DNA of 48,677 bases. It comes from an uncultured Ruminococcus sp. (lineage in GTDB: Bacteria > Bacillota > Clostridia > Oscillospirales > Acutalibacteraceae). Shown here one piece after another: positions 34,520 through 42,015 of the stretch (its first letter is position 1; every line of letters begins with the position of its first letter). Location of the stretch: NCBI GenBank assembly GCA_902779615.1, contig CACZCM010000001.1:1-48677 (forward strand). The letters are read 5' to 3'. The notes under the pieces were generated by a model that did no database searches, was not told the DNA's origin, and saw nothing but the letters and a program-made list of their open reading frames with translations. A program made the translations under genes and the position numbers.

Positions 34520-35296
34520 TCAGCGCCCGCTCCTCTCGCCTGTCAGCTTGCCCAAAAACGCTTTAGTTCTTTCGTTGTTTGATTTTCGGAATACCTCCTC
34601 GGGCGTTCCGTTTTCTATAATATATCCGCCGTCCATAAATATTACTCTGTCTGCAACACTTTCGGCAAACAACATTTCGTGAGTGACAACGATCATCGTC
34701 ATTTTCTCAGCCGCAAGCTCTCTGATGACTTTGAGTATCTCCACCGTTAATTCGGGATCAAGCGCCGATGTCGGCTCGTCAAACAGCAGGATCTCCGGAC
34801 TTAGCGCAAGCGCTCTGGCTATAGACACTCGCTGCTGCTGTCCGCCCGACAATTCGCACGGATATGCATTTTCTTTGTTTTCAAGTCCCATCTTTTTCAG
34901 CAACTTGCGGGCGATCTCCTCGGAGCTATCCTTGCTCCTGCCCAAAACCTTTCGCTGTGCTTCCGTTATATTTCGCATTACCGAAAAATGCGGAAACAGG
35001 TTGAAATTCTGAAAAACCAGTCCCAAATGGCGCGCAATTGCCGCGCGTTCCTTTTTCCCGGCATAAACAGCATTGCCAAAGGAATCCGTCTTGACAAGAT
35101 TATCGCCGCAAATGTTTATCTCACCGCTGTCAATAGTTTCAAGCTGAGTTATTGACCTTAGGAGCGTGCTTTTTCCCGATCCGGAAGGGCCGATTATAGC
35201 CAGAACATCGCCTTTATTGACCTCAAACGAAATGTTTTTCAGCACCTCATTGTCGCCGAAGGACTTTTTTATGTCCTTCGCTTCCAGCATTTTCAT
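34520..35296 (-). CDS. polar amino acid ABC importer ATPase
   Basis: A 258-residue ATPase of the GlnQ/HisP group: Walker A GPSGSGKSTLLRS, FQNFNLFPHFSVMRNITEA, signature LSGGQQQRVSIARALAL, Walker B ILLFDEPTSALDPEL, switch MIVVTHEMLFA. A short loop insert (GNAVYAGKKERAA) precedes the Q-loop. GGAGGG precedes the ATG by 6 bases. It is the third gene of the operon: binding lipoprotein, permease, ATPase. Confidence 0.93.
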   Translation of the reverse strand: MKMLEAKDIKKSFGDNEVLKNISFEVNKGDVLAIIGPSGSGKSTLLRSITQLETIDSGEINICGDNLVKTDSFGNAVYAGKKERAAIARHLGLVFQNFNLFPHFSVMRNITEAQRKVLGRSKDSSEEIARKLLKKMGLENKENAYPCELSGGQQQRVSIARALALSPEILLFDEPTSALDPELTVEILKVIRELAAEKMTMIVVTHEMLFAESVADRVIFMDGGYIIENGTPEEVFRKSNNERTKAFLGKLTGERSGR

Positions 35297-35308
35297 TTTC
35301 AGCCCTCC

Positions 35309-35980
35309 CTATTTATAATACGACATATTTTTCTCAAGCTTATTCATCACAAGCGCAACTATCAGATTAAACACATAGTAAAAAATGCCTGCCGCAACAA
35401 ATGGTATCATCGATGTTTCTTTCGCAGCAATACGCTTTGCGATCGTGAACATCTCCGCATACGCAATTACAAATGCAAGCGACGTGTCCTTCACCAGCGT
35501 TATCACTTCGTTTGTCACCGACGGAAGAATGCGCTTTATCACCTGTGGAAAAATAATCCTGAAAAACGTCTGAGTTTTAGTAAAGCCAAGTATTTTCGCC
35601 GCCTCATATTGTCCTGTCGGCATAGACTCGATCCCGCCTCTGTAGATCTCCGCAAAATATGCTGCGTAGTTTATCGAGAATGCAATTATAGCCGCATAGA
35701 TCTGATACGATGAATTTATTTTTACGCCAAATAAGTAATACGGGCCAAAATAAACCACCATGATCTGCAGCATCAGCGGGGTGCCCCTCATGACCGAAAT
35801 ATATATCTGAGTCAGCAGGCGGATCGGCTTGAAATTTTTTGAGAAAAGGCTGAGCTTCGACATTCTTCCGAAAGCAACTACCAAGCCCAGCGGGAGGGCG
35901 ATCACAAGCGTACACGCAAACAGTATTGTTGTTTTCAGCATTCCTTCGCCCAGCTGCGATATAATATTCTGTATTGTCAT
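35309..35980 (-). CDS. polar amino acid ABC importer permease
   Basis: A 223-residue permease of the HisMQ/GlnP type with about five membrane helices and the EAA loop (PTGQYEAAKILGFTKTQTFF). Other family signs are VMRGTPLMLQIMVVYFGPYY and AYFAEIYRGGIESM. The ATG at 35980 has GAGGG 8 bases before it. Only one permease gene is present, so it presumably forms a homodimer. Confidence 0.92.
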   Translation of the reverse strand: MTIQNIISQLGEGMLKTTILFACTLVIALPLGLVVAFGRMSKLSLFSKNFKPIRLLTQIYISVMRGTPLMLQIMVVYFGPYYLFGVKINSSYQIYAAIIAFSINYAAYFAEIYRGGIESMPTGQYEAAKILGFTKTQTFFRIIFPQVIKRILPSVTNEVITLVKDTSLAFVIAYAEMFTIAKRIAAKETSMIPFVAAGIFYYVFNLIVALVMNKLEKNMSYYK

Positions 35981-36084
35981 TATGTATCCCTCAAAAACGG
36001 CGGCAGAACCCGCATGATCCTGCCGCTGAATCAATACTGCCCAACGATCCTACTCTGTCGTTTGATCATGAGCAATATATTAAA

Positions 36085-36972
36085 TTACTTTCCAAGAACA
36101 ATGCTGTCTGTGAGATCCCATTTCTCGGCGATCTCGGCAAATTTGCCGTCTTCAGCCATCTCATTCAGGCTCTTCTGAACCGCATCGCGAAGCGCAGTAT
36201 TGCCCTTCTTGAAGCCTACGCCGTACTCTTCGGCTGCGAGAACATCGTCAAGAATTACATAACCGTCGCCTCTTGACTCGATCTGATATTTTGCAACGCC
36301 GATATCCATCGCAACAGCGTCTGCTGCGCCTGCCTCAAGATTCATAAATGCAGTGTTGTAATCCGCAACCTCTGTCAGCTCTGCAAATGTATCCTTCAGA
36401 GCCTTGTTCTCCTCCTCGGCGTCGTCCCCGGTAAGTGCGGCGAGCGCAGATGAATCAGCCTGCACAACAACGGTCTTGCCTGCAAGATCCGCCTTAGATG
36501 CGATACCGGAATCGGCAGCAACTACGAATACCTGTGAGTTGTCAACATACGGCTCTGTCCATGTGTAGCTGTCCTCTCTGCCGTTGATCGTAAAGCCGTT
36601 CCAGATGCAGTCGATCGTTTCGGTGTCAAGCTCCAGATCCTTCGAATCCCAGTCGATCGGCTTTTTAACAAGCTCCCAGCCGTTGCGCTGACATACCTCT
36701 GCCGCAAGGTCGAGGTCAAAGCCTACATATTCGCCGTTGTCGTCCTGATATCCGTAGGGCGGGAACTCTGCGTCAAAACCAACTGTAAAAGTGGTCTTGC
36801 CCTCAAGAGTATTTGCTTCTGCCGAATCCTCGGTCGCTGCAGTTTCAGATGCAGAGGGCTGAGCGGAAGCCGTGTCGGTTGTTTTGGAAGCGGTATTCTC
36901 GCCTTCGCCGCAGCCTGCCGTCAAGGCAGCGATCATTGCAGCGGTCAGTAAAACAGCCATTGTCTTTTTCAT
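36085..36972 (-). CDS. amino acid-binding lipoprotein of the ABC importer
   Basis: A 295-residue solute-binding lipoprotein: signal peptide, lipobox LTAGC (Cys21), a Ser/Thr/Ala-rich spacer, then the type II binding fold of SBP family 3 (FTVGFDAEFPPYGYQDDNGE, VGFDLDLAAEVCQRNGWEL). Ligand contacts are consistent with a polar amino acid; which one cannot be told. AAGGAG precedes the ATG at 36972 by 10 bases. Confidence 0.92.
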   Translation of the reverse strand: MKKTMAVLLTAAMIAALTAGCGEGENTASKTTDTASAQPSASETAATEDSAEANTLEGKTTFTVGFDAEFPPYGYQDDNGEYVGFDLDLAAEVCQRNGWELVKKPIDWDSKDLELDTETIDCIWNGFTINGREDSYTWTEPYVDNSQVFVVAADSGIASKADLAGKTVVVQADSSALAALTGDDAEEENKALKDTFAELTEVADYNTAFMNLEAGAADAVAMDIGVAKYQIESRGDGYVILDDVLAAEEYGVGFKKGNTALRDAVQKSLNEMAEDGKFAEIAEKWDLTDSIVLGK

Positions 36973-37117
36973 AATTATTCTCTCCTTAAATATATGCGTA
37001 TACACGCAGAATTACTTACATCATTTTACCATAATGACATGATAAAGTAAAGTGCAATATTACACAAAGATCAAAACAATATCGATAGCTTTTTCGCACT
37101 GCCTGCATCATGGCATG

Positions 37118-37148
37118 AAAAATTCCCCTTAGACGAATCTAAGGGGAA
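37118..37148 (-). terminator. terminator of the anchored cohesin gene
   Basis: The stem TTCCCCTTAGA/TCTAAGGGGAA is followed, on the minus strand, by TTTTT. It lies 44 bases after the stop of the gene at 37192-38586. Confidence 0.75.
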
Positions 37149-37191
37149 CTATTTCAGCTAAGTTACTAAACCCAGTTAGTTATAATTAGAA

Positions 37192-38586
37192 TTATTCCTC
37201 AGTCTTCTTTCTTGTGTAGAGAACTACAGCTGCTGCAGCCATAAGGATAACTACGAGAGAAACAACTGCGAATGTACCTGCTGTCTGAACTGTAGCTACT
37301 GTACCGTTGCTTGTTGTGCCCTTTGCGCTGTTAGCGTTGCTGCTGCTCTTGGAAGAAGCGTTGTCGTTTGTGCTCTTCTTGCTTGTTGTAGAGCTTGTGT
37401 CCTTCTTGGACTCGTTCTTGCTTGAAGAATCTGTGGTCTTGCTGGAAGTATCAGCGGGCTTGCTGGAAGCCGGAGCCGGCTCCTCTTTGCCTGCAGGAAC
37501 ATCCATTACGGAGAATGTATCTGCTGCGTCGATTGTCGGACCAAGTACAGAAACCTGCTCGCCGTTCTTGATAAGTGTAAGAGATGTGCACTTACCCTCG
37601 ATACCAAGCTTAGAAGCGTCCTTCTTTACGTTGAATGTGAGCTTAAAGATGTCTACCGGAGCGCCGGATACATCGTTCTCAATACCCTCAGCTGCCATCA
37701 TAGCAACCTTAACAAGACCAGGCTCGTCTGTGTTGAGAACTGTAGTAGGAGCAGAATCCTCATTTACTGCGAGGTCTTCCTTGATCGGCTTGCCCTTATC
37801 GTTAAGAGCGAGCTCTACGAACTCGGGATCATAGTAGATCTCGTAGTTGTAAGCACCGATTGTAGCGCCCTTTTCGATGTTACCAAACTTAATTGTAACA
37901 ACTTCCTGCTCGCCAGCCTTGTAAGCTGTGCCTGCTGCGCCCTTAGCGCCTGTAGGCTCGTCTGCTGTTGCAGGTGTAGTGTCTGAAGGAGTTGTGTCGC
38001 CCTTCTTATCGTCTGCTGCGAAGCCATAAGAACCGTAGTATGTCTCGTTGTTCTTGTAGTCGTCGAGTGTGAACCATGCGCCGCCGATTGTCTCAGCCTT
38101 GCTGAAGTCATTAATGGACTTCTCATTGAGGTTGAGAACATAGATCATACCGTTGAAGTTCTCGCACTCGGGGCAGCCTTCGTATGCTTCGTCTGCATCG
38201 TAACCCTCAGTGTTGATATCAGTTGTCTGATGTGCAACTGCTGCGAGTTTGGGATCAGCAGGGTTGCCTGCGTCTACAAATGCGTTGAAGATAACAGTTG
38301 TTGTATCGGGGCTAACATTCTCAATCTTAAAGATGTTTTCGCCAACCTCGGGAGCTGCCGTCATCTCAACACCGGGCCATGTAAGAGCAAGTGCTTCGGG
38401 CTGCCACCAGTAAACACCTACACTTGAGTTAGAAGCGCCTGCTTCTGTCTTAAAGAAGTTGTCCGGAGCAAGGAAGTAGTATGTGTATGTGTCGTCTGCT
38501 GCTGCTGTAACAGAACCAACGCCAACACAAAGCATAGCTACGAGCATTGCTGCGGAAAGCAAAATGCTAATGACTTTCTTGGACAT
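37192..38586 (-). CDS. anchored surface protein: putative starch-binding module and cohesin
   Basis: A 464-residue paralogue of the protein at 7952-9358. Signal peptide; a module at about 30-190 nearly identical in key stretches (TYTYYFLAPDNFFKTEAGAS, WPGVEMTAAPEVGEN, FNAFVDAGNPADP); a cohesin at about 220-360 (EVVTIKFGNIEKGATIGAYN, YYDPEFVELALN, VDIFKLTFNVKKD); a long Ser/Thr/Lys linker; then TVQTAG, a hydrophobic helix (TFAVVSLVVILMAAAAVVLY) and TRKKTEE. The C-terminus has the layout of a sortase signal but without LPxTG, so it is either a plain membrane anchor or a non-standard signal. AAGGAGG precedes the ATG. Confidence 0.85.
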   Translation of the reverse strand: MSKKVISILLSAAMLVAMLCVGVGSVTAAADDTYTYYFLAPDNFFKTEAGASNSSVGVYWWQPEALALTWPGVEMTAAPEVGENIFKIENVSPDTTTVIFNAFVDAGNPADPKLAAVAHQTTDINTEGYDADEAYEGCPECENFNGMIYVLNLNEKSINDFSKAETIGGAWFTLDDYKNNETYYGSYGFAADDKKGDTTPSDTTPATADEPTGAKGAAGTAYKAGEQEVVTIKFGNIEKGATIGAYNYEIYYDPEFVELALNDKGKPIKEDLAVNEDSAPTTVLNTDEPGLVKVAMMAAEGIENDVSGAPVDIFKLTFNVKKDASKLGIEGKCTSLTLIKNGEQVSVLGPTIDAADTFSVMDVPAGKEEPAPASSKPADTSSKTTDSSSKNESKKDTSSTTSKKSTNDNASSKSSSNANSAKGTTSNGTVATVQTAGTFAVVSLVVILMAAAAVVLYTRKKTEE

Positions 38587-38650
38587 GAAAAATTCCTCCT
38601 TAAAAATATTATGTTGTCAATATCCCGAAGAATAGTTCCTCAGCGTGTTT

Positions 38651-38679
38651 ATTATACTACATCTAAAAAGAAATTGCAA
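38651..38679 (-). promoter_or_regulatory. promoter of the anchored cohesin gene
   Basis: On the minus strand TTGCAA and a perfect TATAAT are separated by 17 bases, about 65 bases from the start codon. Confidence 0.7.
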
Positions 38680-38814
38680 TACCTTTTTTAAAAAAATTTT
38701 AACAAACAGTAAAAAAATCTCAATTCAGTTTTAGATTTGTTCATAAATTACGCTTTTGTTACGGGTTTGTGTGCTTAGCTGCTCGCGATCTCGTGTAAAA
38801 GTTACCTTATCAGA

Positions 38815-39825
38815 TCAATATCCGTCAGGATTCTTAGTCTGCCATTTCCACATATCACGGCACATATCCTCAAGCGTCAGCCTGACCTCCCAGTTAAACA
38901 GCTTCTTTGCCTTTTCTGCGTCGGCATAATAAGACGCAAGGTCGCCTGCGCGGCGGGGCTTGATCTCGTAAGGCACCGGGATATCGTTGACGCGGCTGAA
39001 GGTGTTCACCACTTCCATCACGCTGTGACCTCTTCCGGAGCCTAAATTCACCGCCTCGATACCCTTATGTGCGACTGCATATTCAAGCGCGGCAGCGTGC
39101 CCCTTGGCAAGATCGACTACATGGATATAGTCACGCACGCCTGTGCCGTCCTCGGTCGGATAATCGTCGCCGAAAATACCAAGCTTCGGCAGCTTCCCTC
39201 CTGCCACCTTAGCGACATACGGGAAAAGGTTATTCGGGATACCCTCGGGATCTTCTCCGATAAGCCCGCTCGGGTGCGCGCCGATCGGATTAAAGTACCT
39301 CAGCAGCACGACCGACATATCCTTATCGGCATTTGCTGCGTCACGCATTATCTGTTCGCTCATCAGCTTCGTCCAGCCGTAGGGGTTCGTACACGCCGAA
39401 AGCGGCATATCCTCTTTGTAAGGCGAAGGATTATTCTCGCCGTAGACCGTGGCTGACGAGGAGAACACAAGGTTCTTAACGCCGTGAGCCTCCATCGCCT
39501 CCAGAAGCGTGATCGTTGAATCGAGGTTGTTGCGGTAGTACATCAGAGGCTTTGCGACCGACTCGCCGACAGCCTTGTAACCGGCGAAGTGAACAACTGC
39601 GTCCACCTTGTGCTCGGTGAATATTTTATCGAGAGCCTCCCGCTCCGTTACGTCCGCCTCATAAAAAGCGATATCCTTACCGGTGATAGTCTTTATGCGG
39701 TTCAGTACCTCGGGCTTGCTGTTTGAAAAATTATCGGCGACAACAACGTCCCAGCCCCGATCGAGGAATTCCACGCAGGTATGAGAGCCGATAAAGCCCG
39801 CGCCGCCTGTAAGCAATACTTTCAT
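38815..39825 (-). CDS. galE: UDP-glucose 4-epimerase
   Basis: A 336-residue short-chain dehydrogenase/reductase of the GalE family, interconverting UDP-glucose and UDP-galactose. Signs are the NAD loop LLTGGAGFIGSHTCVEFLD, VVHFAGYKAVGESVAKP, LVFSSSATVYGENN, the catalytic Tyr and Lys in NPYGWTKLMSE, and VLLRYFNPIGAHPSGLIGEDP. GGAAGGG lies before the ATG. It may feed the surface polysaccharide acted on by the acylation genes upstream, but it is separated from them by element A copy 2. Confidence 0.96.
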   Translation of the reverse strand: MKVLLTGGAGFIGSHTCVEFLDRGWDVVVADNFSNSKPEVLNRIKTITGKDIAFYEADVTEREALDKIFTEHKVDAVVHFAGYKAVGESVAKPLMYYRNNLDSTITLLEAMEAHGVKNLVFSSSATVYGENNPSPYKEDMPLSACTNPYGWTKLMSEQIMRDAANADKDMSVVLLRYFNPIGAHPSGLIGEDPEGIPNNLFPYVAKVAGGKLPKLGIFGDDYPTEDGTGVRDYIHVVDLAKGHAAALEYAVAHKGIEAVNLGSGRGHSVMEVVNTFSRVNDIPVPYEIKPRRAGDLASYYADAEKAKKLFNWEVRLTLEDMCRDMWKWQTKNPDGY

Positions 39826-39855
39826 TTGACCCTTCCTTTCACATTTTTCATTTAT

Positions 39856-40208
39856 TAACTATAAATGAGCAAATTTCTATTCTTTCGTCAGAATTAAAAA
39901 AAATTGCGTCGCCTTGGAGCGGCGAGGGAGCTTTGGTGCAAACCTTTAGTTAGGGACGCGCATCACGCAAAGCGTCCCTCTTTCAAAACAGTCCACTGGA
40001 CTGTTTTGAAATTCACCCTTGCAAAGGGCTGAATCACGCCTCCGGCGGGCGGGACTCCGGTCTCACCTGCCGTCGGGGACGGCTCCCAGCCGGAGACCCG
40101 CACCCCTGCACCCTGCCCGCTTTTTGAAAAAAGCGGGGTAAAAACTTTGTGCTATGCTCTATCATACTTTGGCTTTGTGCAATTTTACTTTTTGCTCATT
40201 TATAGTTA
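39856..40208. repeat. family A intergenic element, copy 2 (MITE-like)
   Basis: A 353-bp element with perfect 18-base terminal inverted repeats, TAACTATAAATGAGCAAA at 39856-39873 and TTTGCTCATTTATAGTTA at 40191-40208. It lies in opposite orientation to copy 1 (5961-6352). Inner flanks match copy 1; the middle has CCGTCCCCGACGG-like pieces also seen in family B. Its right terminal repeat overlaps the last codons and stop of the gene at 40196-41350. Confidence 0.75.
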
Positions 40209-41350
40209 TTAACTTCATTGACAAGCGTTCTTGCCATACTTATTATCTCTTCGTAATTATACATACGCTTGATATCGTCAATAGATTTATCGGTACTTCC
40301 GAAGGAGCGCTCACAGCGGCGCTTCAGGAGAGTATACGGAGCGACCGTATCATCGCCTGCGTCGACTCTAAGCTGCCAGTTTTCGTAAAGCTCGTTGTCT
40401 GCTATCACGCTGCACAGCGCAGCGCCCTCGTAAGCTATACCCGTTTTATCGAAAAAGTCGCTTATATCCGAATTATATCTGCCTGTGCACAAATAATAAT
40501 ATGCGCTGTAGAATGTGATCGAATCTGATCTATCTTTATTGAAATACGTCATACCGTGTCCGATCAGATCGCTTATATTATAGAAAGCGAACTGCGCGCA
40601 GCCCTCGCTTGCCTCGCACTGTTCACGGTATTTTGCAAATTCGGTATCTCTTTCGTTCTGATATTCTCTTACCGCAACGTATTCCCTGATAAGCTCCTTT
40701 AGCTTTTCGGGCGAATCCTCCGCCATCATGTCGTCAAGTATTCTGTACTGCAAGCCTGTAAGCGCGACATTCTCCTCACTGATCTCGAAATGAACGTCAT
40801 CTTTTTCAGGCACGTCCAAGCTCTCGACTGCGTCAAAAAAAGTGTGCTTTGCGTACTGCTCCTCAAGCGACCCTGCCCCGTTGTACTTGACCGACTGCGT
40901 ATCGAACACCGACGCATACACACGCTCACCGTTTACATCGGTAAATCCGCCATCGTCATTCCCCGCAAGAGAGAATGTAAACGGAGTGAGGTATGCGAAA
41001 CGATAAACGGCAATATCGCTGTATTCCTCCGGCATAATTATCTGCTGGGCAAATATATTCCTCGAAGCAGTCATATTCACGGCGTATGTATAGCCCTTTA
41101 AGAAGCCGAAGCGACGTGTTATCACCGCTTTATAATTGCGAAGATTGTACTCGTCGATCCACACTTCCTCGCAGCCGCTGCGCTCCCGAAACAGTTCGGT
41201 CATATCGCACAGCTCCGCTATAGCTTCACGGTCTGAAACGTCCAGATCGTTATAATCGGTCTTCAGCAGCTTATTCGTCGTGAGGTCAACGCACACAACG
41301 ATAAGCACGACGCCTAAAATTATTAAGATCAGATTGAAAAGCTTTTTCAC
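40196..41350 (-). CDS. membrane-anchored protein of unknown function
   Basis: A 384-residue protein with one N-terminal membrane helix (LFNLILIILGVVLIVVCVDL) and an extracellular acidic domain. Possible structural points are a Cys pair (CDMTELFRERSGCEEVW), a strand-rich centre (YKAVITRRFGFLKGYTYAVN) and a helical C-terminal half. I do not recognise a family. The start is GTG with only a weak ribosome site. Its own promoter lies at 41420-41448, so it is a separate unit from the ACP gene. The last five codons and the stop lie in the terminal repeat of an A element, so the native C-terminus may have been altered. Confidence 0.7.
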   Translation of the reverse strand: MKKLFNLILIILGVVLIVVCVDLTTNKLLKTDYNDLDVSDREAIAELCDMTELFRERSGCEEVWIDEYNLRNYKAVITRRFGFLKGYTYAVNMTASRNIFAQQIIMPEEYSDIAVYRFAYLTPFTFSLAGNDDGGFTDVNGERVYASVFDTQSVKYNGAGSLEEQYAKHTFFDAVESLDVPEKDDVHFEISEENVALTGLQYRILDDMMAEDSPEKLKELIREYVAVREYQNERDTEFAKYREQCEASEGCAQFAFYNISDLIGHGMTYFNKDRSDSITFYSAYYYLCTGRYNSDISDFFDKTGIAYEGAALCSVIADNELYENWQLRVDAGDDTVAPYTLLKRRCERSFGSTDKSIDDIKRMYNYEEIISMARTLVNEVNNYK

Positions 41351-41419
41351 TTAACACACTCACAATCGTTTTTTATCGGCGCTTTTCAAGCGGCGGACAA
41401 AAATATATATCCAACTTAT

Positions 41420-41448
41420 ATAATACACTGTTTCGATCTTCTTTTCAA
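41420..41448 (-). promoter_or_regulatory. promoter of the membrane-anchored unknown gene
   Basis: On the minus strand TTGAAA and TATTAT are separated by 17 bases, about 70 bases from the GTG start. Confidence 0.6.
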
Positions 41449-41516
41449 GCATTATACAAATTATTGTAACATTTTCATAAAAATTCAGATCAAGATTTAG
41501 CTATAATGCAAGCAAT

Positions 41517-41540
41517 AAGCACTCCCGACAAGGAGTGCTT
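41517..41540 (-). terminator. hairpin terminator after the ACP gene
   Basis: The stem AAGCACTCC/GGAGTGCTT has a six-base loop, 58 bases after the ACP stop. The T run after it is poor, so termination may be partial. Confidence 0.5.
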
Positions 41541-41595
41541 AAAGGCTATGCTTTCATCCGCAGAAACAAGCAGCAGGCTTGTTTGCGTTTGTACA
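41541..41595 (+). repeat. possible family B repeat fragment
   Basis: AAAGGCTATGCTTTCATCCG followed by AAACAAGCAG and GCTTGTTTGCG resembles the first hairpins of B elements, as at 34405. It abuts the ACP stop codon. Confidence 0.3.
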
Positions 41596-41597
41596 TA

Positions 41598-41837
41598 TCA
41601 TACTCTCGACATAATGATCTCGACCATTTCGCCGACATCTTTCATCGTGGATACTTCGCCCATTCTGAACTTGATGCCAAACTCCTGCTCAACAGCGGCG
41701 ATCAGGTTGATATGCTCCAAGCTGTCCCAATCATCGATATCATCTGCTGTTGTGAGTTCATCGACCTCGATCGTATCATCGTCAAACACATCTCTGAATA
41801 CTTCGTTAAGTCTGTCATAGATCTCTTCTTCGTTCAT
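41598..41837 (-). CDS. acyl carrier protein
   Basis: A 79-residue carrier protein. The phosphopantetheine-attachment Ser is in DDWDSLEHINLI, the usual DSL motif, and helices before and after match the ACP fold (EEIYDRLNEVFRDVF; VEQEFGIKFRMGEVSTM). Fatty-acid ACPs usually stand next to fab genes; this one follows an FkbH-like enzyme and MBOAT genes, so it probably carries a special acyl unit for surface modification. An ATG at 41843 is only 2 bases from the AAAGGA site; the ATG at 41837 is 8 bases from it and is preferred. Confidence 0.92.
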   Translation of the reverse strand: MNEEEIYDRLNEVFRDVFDDDTIEVDELTTADDIDDWDSLEHINLIAAVEQEFGIKFRMGEVSTMKDVGEMVEIIMSRV

Positions 41838-41853
41838 AGTCATTTTCCTTTCA

Positions 41854-41895
41854 TTATATAGTATTTGTTATATAGTATTTGTTATATAGTATTTG
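41854..41895. repeat. three tandem copies of a 14-base AT-rich unit
   Basis: TTATATAGTATTTG occurs three times in a row (41854-41867, 41868-41881, 41882-41895) without mismatch. The array ends next to the ribosome site of the ACP gene, so copy number changes would alter the leader between the FkbH-like and ACP genes. A short GC-rich hairpin region (41930-41985) lies beside it. Confidence 0.85.
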
Positions 41896-42015
41896 TTTTT
41901 TGTTTACTTTTTGGCATTGGGTCAGGTCGCCCCCGCCCCCTTGGCAGTATCCCAAGGAGGCTTCCTTCGGGACACCTTTTCACCAATAAGATGTTAAAAA
42001 CTCTTATACTTTTTC

